This document shows, one piece after another, positions 43,064 to 52,678 of a DNA stretch of 64,000 nt (positions are counted from its first letter, which is position 1; every line of letters begins with the position of its first letter). The notes under the pieces are model-generated. The model saw only the letters and a list, made by a program, of their open reading frames with translations. It was not told where the DNA came from and ran no database searches. Origin of the DNA: Chryseosolibacter sp036402075 (GTDB taxonomy: Bacteria > Bacteroidota > Bacteroidia > Cytophagales > Cyclobacteriaceae); contig DASWTP010000187.1 of NCBI GenBank assembly GCA_036402075.1, positions 62,001 to 126,000 of the forward strand, written 5' to 3'. The translations under genes were made by a program, and so were the position numbers.

Positions 43064-44305
43064 ATGATAAAAAACTATCTACACTCAGCGTGCAAGTCTT
43101 TCCTTTGTCTTTTTTTTCTCTTCTTAATTAGTTTCACTTCTTTTTCTCAGGATATTCCAACTGAGCCTGCTGCAATTTCAGCCGGAGAAGCGCTATTTAA
43201 GGCGAATTGTAAAGCCTGTCACGCAGTTGATCGCAAATTAGTCGGCCCGGCACTGGGCGGAGTTTACGATCGCGCTCCATCGATCGACTGGATCAAGAAA
43301 TTCGTGAAGAACTCCTCGGCCGTGATCGCCAGCGGTGACGAATATGCAGTGAATCTTTATAATGAGTACAACAAGACTCAAATGACAGCCTTCACTTCAT
43401 TCAAGGATGAAGATATCATGAATGTGCTGGCGTATATTAAGAAAACGGCCGAGGCGCCAGTTGTTGATCCAAACGTACCAGATCCAAACAAACCAGTGAC
43501 TCAAGCTTCTGGTGGCTCAGAATACCTGAACGTCATCCTCATCGGAATGATCATTATCCTGATCCTTCTCGTTGTCATTTTAGGATTCATCATCTCATCA
43601 TTGAAGCGGTTCCTCGATCAGCGTCCGCTCACCGAGGAAGAAAAAGAAGTTGTTCATTCACCAATTACGTTCAGCTCCATCACCCGCAGCCGCGGATTCA
43701 TTTTCGTAGTGCTCTTCATCGTTGGAGCGCTGGCATTCAAAACAGTGATCAATGGGTTTTATTCTGTTGGTATTCAGAAAGGATACGCGCCAAAGCAACC
43801 AATTGCATTTTCACATAAGGTCCACGCTGGTCAGTATGAAATTGACTGCAAATACTGCCACGTTGGAGTGATGAAAGGCAAGAGCGCTACTATTCCTTCT
43901 GTGAACATTTGTATGAACTGCCATAACCAGATCAAGACAGGTACAAACACCGGTGAAAATGAGATTGGCAAAATCGTACGTGCTTACAACGAGAACAAGC
44001 CGATTGAGTGGGTTCGTATCCACAACCTTCCTGACCTGGCTTACTTCAACCACGCACAGCACGTGAATGTTGGTGGTGTTGAATGTCAGACCTGCCACGG
44101 CCCGATTGAAGAAATGGACGTAGTTCGCCAGCACTCATTGCTGACCATGGGCTGGTGTATTGACTGTCATCGCAAAACCGATGTGGCTACCAAAGGAAAC
44201 GCCTACTACGATAAGATGCTCGAGATTCATAACTCCCGCAAAGGAAAGAGCCCTATGAAGGTCGAAGACATCGGTGGCCTGGAATGTTCGAAGTGTCACT
44301 ATTAA
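43064..44305 (+). CDS. actA: Alternative Complex III subunit A, multiheme cytochrome c
   Basis: A 413-aa protein from the ATG at 43064, which gives the signal peptide (ACKSFLCLFFLFLISFTSFSQ). There are six CxxCH heme motifs: one N-terminal CKACH (about residue 50) in a monoheme cytochrome c domain, then membrane segments at about 155-180 and about 222-245, and five C-terminal motifs (CKYCH, CMNCH, CQTCH, CIDCH, CSKCH) typical of the pentaheme ActA core. ActA passes electrons within the menaquinol:cytochrome c oxidoreductase that replaces bc1. It is the first gene of the act operon and the main promoter candidate lies just upstream. Confidence 0.92.
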   Translation: MIKNYLHSACKSFLCLFFLFLISFTSFSQDIPTEPAAISAGEALFKANCKACHAVDRKLVGPALGGVYDRAPSIDWIKKFVKNSSAVIASGDEYAVNLYNEYNKTQMTAFTSFKDEDIMNVLAYIKKTAEAPVVDPNVPDPNKPVTQASGGSEYLNVILIGMIIILILLVVILGFIISSLKRFLDQRPLTEEEKEVVHSPITFSSITRSRGFIFVVLFIVGALAFKTVINGFYSVGIQKGYAPKQPIAFSHKVHAGQYEIDCKYCHVGVMKGKSATIPSVNICMNCHNQIKTGTNTGENEIGKIVRAYNENKPIEWVRIHNLPDLAYFNHAQHVNVGGVECQTCHGPIEEMDVVRQHSLLTMGWCIDCHRKTDVATKGNAYYDKMLEIHNSRKGKSPMKVEDIGGLECSKCHY

Positions 44306-44345
44306 TCTGAACTAATTACGATCAAGTATCGCGATAACCTGATTT

Positions 44346-47300
44346 ATGAAAGATTCTAAAAAGATATACTGGAAAGGCATCGAGCAACTCGCAAACAGTC
44401 CTGAGTTTGTAAAACACGCTCACAACGAGTTTGCGCCAGCGCCAACACCTGAAGAAGCTTCCGAGCCGAACCGCAGAGACTTCCTCAAGATGATGGGCTT
44501 TGGTGTGGCTGCAGTTTCACTGGCTGCCTGCGAAGCTCCGATCCGTAAGGCTATTCCATATGTTAACAAGCCGGTAGACCTCGATCCAAGTATCGCTAAC
44601 TACTACGCATCTTCTTATGTAAATGGTGGTGACTATGCCAGCATCGTGGTGAAAACACGCGAAGGTCGTCCGATCAAGATTGAAGGAAACGCACTTTCAA
44701 CCGTTACCAAAGGTGGTGTTAGCGCACAGGTAGAAGCTTCAGTTCTTTCCCTTTACGATAACTCAAGACTTCGCGGCCCGCTTGCAGACAAGAAGAAAAT
44801 TTCATGGGAAGATCTCGATGCCCAGGTGATCGCAAAGCTGAATGAGATCGCTGGCAAAGGCGGACAAATCAGAATCGTAAGTAATACCGTTCTGAGCCCA
44901 AGCACGAAAGCAGTGATTCAACAGTTCATTGCCAAGTATCCTACAACTCAGCACGTTCAATACGACCAGGGTTCCCACTATGGTATGTGGAAGGCCAACG
45001 AGGAATCTTTCGGCCAGGGAATGATCCCATCCTACGACTTCAGCAAAGCAAAAACAATCGTTTCAATCGCTGCTGATTTCCTTAACAGCTGGGGATCATC
45101 GATCGAAACTACCATTCAATATGGTAAGACAAGAGAAGTAGGAGAGAACAAGAAAGAGATGTCGCGTCACTACCAGTTTGAGTCGATCATGTCGCTCACG
45201 GGTGCAAACGCTGATTATAGAACGCAGATCAAACCTTCACAGGAAGGTGCTGTGGCTATTCAATTATATAACCTCATTGCGGCAAAAGCAGGTCGCGCAA
45301 CGCTTTCAGGTGCTGACCTCAAGGTTAACCACCTGTCAAAAGCTGCCGATGATCTATGGGCAAGCCGCGGAAACGCCCTTGTTGTTGCGGGTTCAAATGA
45401 CAAGGCCATCCAGGTGATTGTCAACGGCATCAACGATATGCTCGGAAGTTATGGCTCAACCATTCTTCCAAACCAGCCTGTTAACTTCCGTCAGGGTAAT
45501 GATGAGGCGATGGCGCAATTTGTTGCTGACCTCGAAGGCGGAAAAATCGCAGGTGTTATCTTCTACAATGCCAACCCGGTGTACGATCACCCGATGGGAG
45601 AGAAGATCGGTGCCGCATTGAAGAACCTTACGCTTTCTGTTTCTACTTCATACAAAGAAGAAGAAACCGGAGCGCTATCAGCTTACGTTGCTCCTGATCA
45701 TCACTACCTCGAGTCATGGAACGACTTCGAGCCGAAGAAAGGAAGCTACAGCCTGTCACAGCCAACGATCACACCAATCTTCAAGTCTCGTGCAGCGCAG
45801 GAAAGCTTCCTCACCTGGACGGGCCAGAAGAATGCTGATTACTTTGAAATCGTGAAAGAAAACTGGAAGAACTGGTTCTTCAAAGGTCAAACCCTCGATT
45901 ACCAAACCTTCTGGGATAAGTGCTTGTATGATGGTGTTTTCGAAACAACATCTGAAGGTGGTGGTGCTGTTTCGTTCGCAGGAAATGTAAATGCAGCAGC
46001 GAGCGCAATCGCTTCAAACTACAGTACAAAAGGCACAGAGCTCGTCATCTACACGAACGGAACCGTTGGTGATGGCTCACAGGCGAACAACCCGCTTCTT
46101 CAAGAATTGCCGGATCCTATTACCAAAGCAGTTTGGGATCACTACGTTACAGTATCGCCAAAAGATGCAGGTGATATTTCCTTCGAGGAAAGCAAGACCA
46201 AAAAAGCTACAATCACCGTAGGCAATAAGACACTCACGCTTCCAGTACTGATCCAGCCAGGACAAGCACAGGGAACGATTGGTGTTGCTGTCGGATACGG
46301 TCGTACGAACGCAGGGAAAGTTGCCAATGGCATTGGTCAGAATGCTTATCCATTGATCAGCATGGTGAACGGCTCATTGAGCTACGGTGCTTCAGATGTG
46401 AAATTCGAGATTACAAACGAATCATACCAGATCGCGCAGACGCAGACACACGAAACCTACATGGGCCGTGAGACTGTGATCCAGGAAACTACCCTTGATA
46501 AGTTTGCCGATGGTTCATTCACTGAAAAGAAATACGCTCCACAAATTCATACATGGAAATCAGAGCACGGTCATGAAGATCCTGAAGCGATGACCATGTG
46601 GAAGAACCACGATTACAACAATCACCACTGGGGTATGGCGATCGACCTGAACACCTGTACAGGTTGTGCCGCTTGCGTGGTAGCGTGTAACGTAGAAAAC
46701 AACGTGTCGCTGGTGGGTCGCGATGAAGTTATCAATCGCAGAGAGATGCATTGGTTGCGTATCGACCGCTACTATAGCAGCGATGCAAGTGTTGATGATT
46801 GGAAAGGTTTGGAAGACGCTGCCGAAAATCCGGAAGTAGTGTTCCAGCCGATGTTGTGTCAGCACTGTAATAATGCGCCTTGCGAAACTGTGTGTCCGGT
46901 TGCTGCGACAACCCACAGCACAGAAGGTCTCAACCAGATGGCGTACAACCGTTGTATCGGAACGCGTTATTGCGCGAACAACTGCCCTTATAAAGTAAGA
47001 CGTTTCAACTGGTTCAAGTATCACGATAACAAACAGTTCGAGAATGTTAACCCTGCGATGAACACTGACCTCGGTAAGATGGTGTTGAATCCAGATGTAA
47101 CCATTCGTTCACGTGGTGTGATGGAGAAATGTTCATTCTGTGTGCAGCGGATCCAGTTGGGTAAACTTAACGCGAAGAAGGAAAGAAGAAGAGTTGCCGA
47201 TGGTGAAGTTGTTACAGCCTGCGCAGCTGCCTGCTCTACAGGTGCAATTGTTTTCGGTGACATGAACGATCCGGAAAGCAAGGTTTCAAAACTTCTTCAG

Positions 47301-47447
47301 ATCAAGCCGTTGGATGATAAACGTAAGACCATCAACGACAAGGAAGCGATGAATCCAAGAGCGTACGCAGTGCTTGAAGAGATCAACGTAAGACCAAACA
47401 TCTTCTACCTGACGAAGGTCAGAAACAGAGAAGCGTCAAATGCTTAA
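44346..47447 (+). CDS. actB: Alternative Complex III subunit B, molybdopterin-oxidoreductase-like with Fe-S domain
   Basis: A 1033-aa protein. A twin-arginine signal (RRDFLKMMGFGVAAVSLAAC) is at about residues 43-62, preceded by an unusual ~40-residue extension, and ends in a possible lipobox. The large first part (to ~740) is a molybdopterin oxidoreductase-like domain that in this family carries no cofactor. The last ~280 residues carry four cysteine groups for iron-sulfur clusters: CTGCAACVVAC, CQHCNNAPCETVC, CIGTRYCANNC and CSFCVQR...CAAAC. It docks on ActC and relays electrons. Confidence 0.93.
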   Translation: MKDSKKIYWKGIEQLANSPEFVKHAHNEFAPAPTPEEASEPNRRDFLKMMGFGVAAVSLAACEAPIRKAIPYVNKPVDLDPSIANYYASSYVNGGDYASIVVKTREGRPIKIEGNALSTVTKGGVSAQVEASVLSLYDNSRLRGPLADKKKISWEDLDAQVIAKLNEIAGKGGQIRIVSNTVLSPSTKAVIQQFIAKYPTTQHVQYDQGSHYGMWKANEESFGQGMIPSYDFSKAKTIVSIAADFLNSWGSSIETTIQYGKTREVGENKKEMSRHYQFESIMSLTGANADYRTQIKPSQEGAVAIQLYNLIAAKAGRATLSGADLKVNHLSKAADDLWASRGNALVVAGSNDKAIQVIVNGINDMLGSYGSTILPNQPVNFRQGNDEAMAQFVADLEGGKIAGVIFYNANPVYDHPMGEKIGAALKNLTLSVSTSYKEEETGALSAYVAPDHHYLESWNDFEPKKGSYSLSQPTITPIFKSRAAQESFLTWTGQKNADYFEIVKENWKNWFFKGQTLDYQTFWDKCLYDGVFETTSEGGGAVSFAGNVNAAASAIASNYSTKGTELVIYTNGTVGDGSQANNPLLQELPDPITKAVWDHYVTVSPKDAGDISFEESKTKKATITVGNKTLTLPVLIQPGQAQGTIGVAVGYGRTNAGKVANGIGQNAYPLISMVNGSLSYGASDVKFEITNESYQIAQTQTHETYMGRETVIQETTLDKFADGSFTEKKYAPQIHTWKSEHGHEDPEAMTMWKNHDYNNHHWGMAIDLNTCTGCAACVVACNVENNVSLVGRDEVINRREMHWLRIDRYYSSDASVDDWKGLEDAAENPEVVFQPMLCQHCNNAPCETVCPVAATTHSTEGLNQMAYNRCIGTRYCANNCPYKVRRFNWFKYHDNKQFENVNPAMNTDLGKMVLNPDVTIRSRGVMEKCSFCVQRIQLGKLNAKKERRRVADGEVVTACAAACSTGAIVFGDMNDPESKVSKLLQIKPLDDKRKTINDKEAMNPRAYAVLEEINVRPNIFYLTKVRNREASNA

Positions 47448-47484
47448 TTGAATTAATAATATTAACGGATAACGGATAAACGAA

Positions 47485-48900
47485 ATGCAAGTAACCTCAT
47501 CAGTTCGCGAGCCTTTGATCACCGGTGGCAAGACCGTGAAAGACGTGTCGCATGATATCAGCCGCCACGTAGAAAATGCGCCAACGAAATCCTGGTGGAT
47601 CGCGATGGCCATCTCGCTGGTCGTGCTGGCCTATGGTTTCTACTGTCTGTGCTACCTTCTTTGGGAAGGTGTTGGAGTCTGGGGACTTAACAAAACAGTA
47701 GGTTGGGCCTGGGATATCACCAACTTCGTATGGTGGGTTGGTATCGGTCACGCAGGTACCTTGATCTCTGCGATCTTGTTGCTGTTCCGTCAGCGCTGGA
47801 GAATGTCCATCAACCGTGCCGCTGAAGCGATGACGATCTTTGCCGTTATTTGTGCTGCTACTTTCCCGTTCGCTCACATGGGGCGTCTCTGGTTAGGTTT
47901 CTACTGGGTGTTTCCATTGCCAAACACATGGGGATCACTTTGGGCAAACTTCAATTCGCCACTTCTTTGGGACGTATTTGCGATCTCAACATACTTTACA
48001 GTATCGCTAGTGTTCTGGTACATGGGTCTCATTCCTGACTTTGCTACCATCCGCGACAGAGCAATTGTTCAGGGTGCTAAGATCCGCGCAAGCATCTACA
48101 ACGCACTCAGCTTCGGCTGGTCAGGTGGAGCAAGAACATGGTCTCGTTACGAATCTGTAGCGTTGATCCTTGCAGGTCTTTCAACACCGCTGGTGCTTTC
48201 CGTTCACACCATCGTATCCATGGACTTCGCGACTTCCGTGATTCCTGGATGGCACACAACGATCTTCCCGCCATACTTCGTTGCGGGTGCGATCTTCTCA
48301 GGCTTCGCGATGGTATTGACGCTTCTTTTGATCACGCGCGCAGTATTTAAACTGGAAGACTACATCACAATCTACCACATCGAGTTGATGAATATCATCA
48401 TCATCGTAACGGGTTCGATCGTAGGTATCGCTTATATCACCGAGCTTTTCATCTCATGGTACTCACAAGTTGAATACGAAGGATACGCGTTCTACAACCG
48501 TGTTCAGGGTCCGTACGCATGGGCATACTGGTCAATGATGACATGTAACGTAATTTCTCCACAGCTCTTCTGGATCAAGAAGATCAGGACCAGCATCGTG
48601 GCAACCTTTGTATTGTCAATTATCGTGAACATCGGTATGTGGTTCGAGCGTTTTGTGATCATCGTGACGTCACTGCACAGAGATTACATTCCATCAAGCT
48701 GGACAATGTTCCACCCAACGATGTACGATATCGGAGAATACCTGTTCACGTTCGGTTTCTTCTTCACAGCATTCCTGTTGTTTGCGAAATTCTTCCCGGT
48801 AATCAACATGGCGGAGGTGAAGAGCATTGTGAAAGCAACTTCTGAAAGAACAGAAGGCGCTGTAGGACAGCCGGTAGAAGGTGGTTTACCAAGACATTAA
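47485..48900 (+). CDS. actC: Alternative Complex III subunit C, NrfD/PsrC-like membrane quinone subunit
   Basis: A 471-aa integral membrane protein with about ten helices and the NrfD/PsrC family fold; WVGIGHAGTLISAILLL (about residue 90) is the conserved helix near the quinone site. ActC binds the Fe-S domain of ActB and forms a quinol site. It lies 37 nt after actB and 29 nt before actD, so it is in one transcript. Confidence 0.93.
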   Translation: MQVTSSVREPLITGGKTVKDVSHDISRHVENAPTKSWWIAMAISLVVLAYGFYCLCYLLWEGVGVWGLNKTVGWAWDITNFVWWVGIGHAGTLISAILLLFRQRWRMSINRAAEAMTIFAVICAATFPFAHMGRLWLGFYWVFPLPNTWGSLWANFNSPLLWDVFAISTYFTVSLVFWYMGLIPDFATIRDRAIVQGAKIRASIYNALSFGWSGGARTWSRYESVALILAGLSTPLVLSVHTIVSMDFATSVIPGWHTTIFPPYFVAGAIFSGFAMVLTLLLITRAVFKLEDYITIYHIELMNIIIIVTGSIVGIAYITELFISWYSQVEYEGYAFYNRVQGPYAWAYWSMMTCNVISPQLFWIKKIRTSIVATFVLSIIVNIGMWFERFVIIVTSLHRDYIPSSWTMFHPTMYDIGEYLFTFGFFFTAFLLFAKFFPVINMAEVKSIVKATSERTEGAVGQPVEGGLPRH

Positions 48901-48929
48901 TAGACGACTAACATTCATAACGAGATACA

Positions 48930-49460
48930 ATGGACGTTAATAAGAATTTTCTGGTAGGTGTTTTCAACGATGAAGACGTGCTGCTTGATGCAGTGGCAAA
49001 GGTCCGCTCAAGCGGTGTGAAGATTCACGAAGTGTTTTCTCCATTCCCGGTTCACGGCCTGGATGAGGCACTCGGATACAAGAGAAGCCGCCTTCCTATT
49101 GCAGCTTTCCTTTTTGGAATGACCGGTACTTCGCTCGCGCTGCTCATGCAGATCTGGATGCTGGGTTACGACTGGCCAATGATCATCGGTGGTAAAAACT
49201 ACGCTTCATTGCCTCCGTTCATCCCGGTAACATTCGAATTAACCGTTCTTCTGGCGGCCCTCGGTATGGTAGGAACATTCATGATCGTAAGTGACATGAA
49301 GCCTTACGGAATGCCGCGTCAGTTTGACGTTCGCAGCACAGACGACAAGCACGTAATGGCCATCGATGTTGACCTGAACGGAGCAAAGTCGAAGGACGAA
49401 ATTACCAGGATACTCAGAGATGCTGGTGCATCTGAAGTGAACACTAAAACTTTTGAATAA
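48930..49460 (+). CDS. actD: Alternative Complex III subunit D, DUF3341
   Basis: A 176-aa protein with two membrane helices (about residues 53-78 and 95-120) and soluble ends; the DUF3341 family is the ActD subunit. FNDEDVLLDAVAKVRSSGVKIHEVFSPFPVHGLDEALG is the family start. It has no cofactor motif and is a structural subunit of the complex. Confidence 0.92.
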   Translation: MDVNKNFLVGVFNDEDVLLDAVAKVRSSGVKIHEVFSPFPVHGLDEALGYKRSRLPIAAFLFGMTGTSLALLMQIWMLGYDWPMIIGGKNYASLPPFIPVTFELTVLLAALGMVGTFMIVSDMKPYGMPRQFDVRSTDDKHVMAIDVDLNGAKSKDEITRILRDAGASEVNTKTFE

Positions 49461-49473
49461 TCTCACTACGAAT

Positions 49474-50148
49474 ATGCGCTTACTTAAAAGCTTAACGATA
49501 GGATTTTCAGCAGCAGTAATACTCGCAGGTTGTAGTGCGGGAGGAAATGATCAGGGCACTGAATACGCTCCGAACATGTATCACTCCGTAGCGTACGAAC
49601 CGTACACCCAGATCACCGATGAAGACGCGGGCCGCTGGGTTACTTCAATCGACTATCCTGCTTCCGTTGAAGGTGGCGAAGGACACGCTGAATATTTTAA
49701 CTCAAACCGTTTCAACCCGCACCGCATGAACATGCGCGAGCTTCCTGCTAACACAGTAAGACGCAATGCGCAGGGTTGGTTGCCGTACAGGCTTCCAAAC
49801 GATTCGACAGGTCTTCGTCTTTCAAACAGACTAAAGAATCCGCTCGACTCTTCTGCTCAGGTAGTTGCTGCCGGTAAAGCGCTGTACGAAATGTACTGCG
49901 ATCATTGCCATGGCGCGAAAGGCGAAGGCGATGGTAAAGTGGGAGTAGGCGTGAAGGTAGATGGCGTTCAGAAGGGAAACTACAATGGTGTTCCGAACTA
50001 CAAGTCTGACGCTTTGAAAAACATCACCGAAGGACACATCTTCCACGTGATCACGTACGGTAAAAACCTGATGTGGCCTCACGGTTCACAGATCAGCCCA
50101 GAGGATCGCTGGAAGATTGCCAAGTACGTAAAGACCTTGCAGAAATAA
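49474..50148 (+). CDS. actE: Alternative Complex III subunit E, monoheme cytochrome c lipoprotein
   Basis: A 224-aa lipoprotein from the ATG at 49474 (FSAAVILAGC gives the lipobox Cys near residue 19); an in-frame ATG at 49453 overlaps actD. It has one CxxCH heme motif (CDHCH, about residue 137) in a class I cytochrome c fold, with a distal Met in the KNLMWPHGSQ region. It is the monoheme subunit that hands electrons on within the complex. Confidence 0.92.
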   Translation: MRLLKSLTIGFSAAVILAGCSAGGNDQGTEYAPNMYHSVAYEPYTQITDEDAGRWVTSIDYPASVEGGEGHAEYFNSNRFNPHRMNMRELPANTVRRNAQGWLPYRLPNDSTGLRLSNRLKNPLDSSAQVVAAGKALYEMYCDHCHGAKGEGDGKVGVGVKVDGVQKGNYNGVPNYKSDALKNITEGHIFHVITYGKNLMWPHGSQISPEDRWKIAKYVKTLQK

Positions 50149-50184
50149 CTTTGACTTAAAACCTACTAGGATAACGATAAAAAA

Positions 50185-50331
50185 ATGGCGCATCATTCAA
50201 CAGTAGTAGCTGACGAACAATACGTTTTCAGGTCGAAAACGAGAAATAAACTCTTTTACCTTTTAGGGTTTGGCATTTTCTTGTTCGTTGTAGGATTGTT
50301 CATGGCAATGAACGATGACGGTCATCACTAA
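50185..50331 (+). CDS. actF: ActF N-terminal fragment (first membrane helix), ends at in-frame TAA
   Basis: A 48-codon open frame: MAHHSTVVADEQYVFRSK, then one membrane helix (LFYLLGFGIFLFVVGLFMAM) and DDGHH, stopped by TAA at 50329-50331. The same frame continues without another stop as EHASVKGSELVANANANSV and then the downstream actF gene, exactly where ActF proteins have a His/Ala-rich linker after helix 1. So this is most likely the N-terminus of actF. It might instead be a separate small membrane peptide. Confidence 0.8.
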   Translation: MAHHSTVVADEQYVFRSKTRNKLFYLLGFGIFLFVVGLFMAMNDDGHH

Positions 50332-50385
50332 GAGCATGCTTCTGTAAAGGGAAGTGAACTGGTTGCTAACGCAAATGCCAATTCA

Positions 50386-51564
50386 GTGGATCAACACGAG
50401 GAGCACGCGAAAGAGGCTCCCGCAGAAGGTGCACATCACGAACAAGCTCCTTGGATCACACGCCTGTTCACAACACTTTGGATGAACAACGTCTATTTCA
50501 TCGGTCTTGGAATTATCGGTTTGTTTTTTATCGCAATTCAGTACGCAGCCCAGGCAGGCTGGTCCGCTGGTGTCCTTCGTGTGCCAATGGCTATGGCGAA
50601 CTGGATTCCTATCGCAGGTATTTTGCTGATCGTTCTTTACTTCGTTACAGGTCACACCATCTTCCATTGGACTCACGCTGATTTGTATAATGCCGATAGC
50701 CCAGCGTTTGATCCGATCATTAATGGAAAGGCAACATACTTCTATTGGTTAGGGTCTAAAGGTGGTTTCCCCACATTCTTCATCATCCGCATGGTGGTAT
50801 TCTTTGGAGGATGGTACTGGTTCTTCCTCACTATCCGGAAAAGAATGCTTGCTGAAGATAACGAAGTCAATAACCAGTACTGGTATCAAAACCGTGTAAC
50901 GTCAACCTGGTTCCTGATCTTCTTCGCAGTCAGCTCTTCTATTGCTGCCTGGGATTGGGTGATGAGCATTGACACACACTGGTTCTCAACGATGTTCGGC
51001 TGGTATGTATTTGCAAGCTGGTGGGTAACCGGTCTTGCGATGATCACGCTCATCGTAGCGTACCTGAAGGACGCTGGCTACCTGAAGGTTGTTAACTCAA
51101 ATCACCTTCACGACCTCGGTAAATTCGTGTTCGCTTTCTCAATCTTCTGGACATACATCTGGTTTGGTCAGTTCTTGTTGATCTACTACGCCAATATTCC
51201 TGAAGAAACGGTATACTTCATTGAACGAATGAGGACAAGTCCTTACAGCTGGATTTTCTACCTCAATCTGATCATGAACTTTGTGCTTCCGTTCCTGTTA
51301 TTCATGACAAGGGATGCAAAACGTCAGCTGTCCACCCTGAAGCTTGTTACACCAATCGTGATCGTAGGTCACTGGTTCGACTTCTTCAACATGGTAACAC
51401 CAGCGGTTATGCAGGAGAACGGAGGAGTAGGGTTCCTGGAGATCGGTACATTCCTGATCTTCATGGCGGTTTACTTGCTGGTTGTATTGAGCAGCATGGC
51501 TAAGTATCCATTGATCGGAAAAAATCATCCGATGTTACAGGAAAGTCTTCATCACCACATTTAA
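50386..51564 (+). CDS. actF: Alternative Complex III subunit F, NrfD-like quinone subunit (N-terminally shortened)
   Basis: A 392-aa integral membrane protein, about nine helices, from a GTG at 50386. It is the ActF family: AQAGWSAGVLRVPMAMANWI, WDWVMSIDTHWFSTMFGWYVFASWWV and FGQFLLIYYANIPEETVYF are family words. ActF carries a second quinone-site-like fold and is a paralogue of ActC. The helix and linker expected before residue 1 are encoded in the same frame from 50185, but an in-frame TAA at 50329 separates them; see findings. Translation of this part would need its own start, readthrough or a sequence error. Confidence 0.88.
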   Translation: MDQHEEHAKEAPAEGAHHEQAPWITRLFTTLWMNNVYFIGLGIIGLFFIAIQYAAQAGWSAGVLRVPMAMANWIPIAGILLIVLYFVTGHTIFHWTHADLYNADSPAFDPIINGKATYFYWLGSKGGFPTFFIIRMVVFFGGWYWFFLTIRKRMLAEDNEVNNQYWYQNRVTSTWFLIFFAVSSSIAAWDWVMSIDTHWFSTMFGWYVFASWWVTGLAMITLIVAYLKDAGYLKVVNSNHLHDLGKFVFAFSIFWTYIWFGQFLLIYYANIPEETVYFIERMRTSPYSWIFYLNLIMNFVLPFLLFMTRDAKRQLSTLKLVTPIVIVGHWFDFFNMVTPAVMQENGGVGFLEIGTFLIFMAVYLLVVLSSMAKYPLIGKNHPMLQESLHHHI

Positions 51565-51578
51565 TAGGATAAAGTATT

Positions 51579-52658
51579 ATGATGAGTTTGATAATTGGTT
51601 TAGGTATAGTTCTGATTCTGGTCATCCTGTACATGATCTTCCGGGTTGGAAACCTGGTATCGATCGCGAAAGGAGAGAAGAACGACAGATCAGATTCAAG
51701 CAATAGCTTAAACGCAGCACTGTTCATAGTGTTTATGGTGGTGAGCCTTGGCGTTTTCTTCTGGTACTCGTACGCTTATTTCGAAGATTATACATTGCCG
51801 ATCGCTTCAGTGCATGGCGCCCATACCGATAGCTTGTTCTGGATTACGATGGGTGTAACGGTAATAGCGTTTACGATCATCAGTATTGTGATGTTTATCT
51901 TCATTTACCAGTATCGCTACGATCCAAACCGCAAAGCAAAATTTTATCCTGATAATCACTACCTCGAATTGGCGTGGACCATTATCCCGGCCATTGTTCT
52001 TGCCGTGTTGATCTTCACCGGTCTTCGCGCCTGGAATGATATCACGTCACCCGCTTCGAAAGAAGCTGAAGTGATCGAGGTGATGGGTCAGCAATTCGCG
52101 TGGGTGATCCGTTACCCTGGCGTAAAAGACAATACGCTCGGTGGTTATAACTACAAAAACATCACAGCAGTTAACGAGTTTGGACTTGATCTTACCGATA
52201 AGAACACATTCGATGATGTAAAGTCGCTCGAACTCCATATTCCAAAAGGAAAAGAAGTATTGTTGAAGATCAGGGCGAAAGACGTTCTGCACAGTGTGTT
52301 CCTTCCTCACTTCCGGGTGAAGATGGATGCTGTACCAGGCATGACCACCCAATTCAAGTTTGTGGCGACCAAGACGACCCAGGAAATGCGGGACGAGCTA
52401 GGTAACCAAAACTTTAACTATGAGCTGGCGTGTACTGAAATCTGCGGCCGCGGACACTTTTCAATGAGAATGCCTGTGGTTGTGCATGAAGTTGAGGAAT
52501 TCGAGGCCTGGAAGAAAGGCCAGACACCTTGGTTGAAACAAACGCTGGACAACGATCCGGATTACATCAAGAACATTCCTGAAGCGCTGAGAGAGGCGGC
52601 AATGATTAAGTCTGGCTTACAGAAAGATCCAGGCGCAGGTGTGGCAGAAGTTAAATGA
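51579..52658 (+). CDS. coxB: cytochrome c oxidase subunit II
   Basis: A 359-aa protein with about four membrane segments before the soluble domain: more than the usual two (about 4-22, 47-68, 88-112 and 130-152). The CuA site is intact: the His in DVLHSVFLP and the set CTEICGRGHFSM (two Cys, His, Met). No cytochrome c domain is fused at the C-terminus, so this is aa3-like rather than caa3. Electrons from the act complex reach CuA. It lies 14 nt after actF and is part of one long transcript. Confidence 0.95.
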   Translation: MMSLIIGLGIVLILVILYMIFRVGNLVSIAKGEKNDRSDSSNSLNAALFIVFMVVSLGVFFWYSYAYFEDYTLPIASVHGAHTDSLFWITMGVTVIAFTIISIVMFIFIYQYRYDPNRKAKFYPDNHYLELAWTIIPAIVLAVLIFTGLRAWNDITSPASKEAEVIEVMGQQFAWVIRYPGVKDNTLGGYNYKNITAVNEFGLDLTDKNTFDDVKSLELHIPKGKEVLLKIRAKDVLHSVFLPHFRVKMDAVPGMTTQFKFVATKTTQEMRDELGNQNFNYELACTEICGRGHFSMRMPVVVHEVEEFEAWKKGQTPWLKQTLDNDPDYIKNIPEALREAAMIKSGLQKDPGAGVAEVK

Positions 52659-52678
52659 TTATTAAAAGAATTTAGAAC

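Noticed and set aside
46560..47024. 154-codon minus-strand frame inside actB
   Set aside because: It lies opposite the conserved Fe-S domain of actB and has no domain signature.
50386..51564. actF as a normal complete gene starting at the GTG
   Set aside because: The missing first helix and linker are encoded in the same frame upstream of the TAA, so the gene should not be treated as complete without checking.
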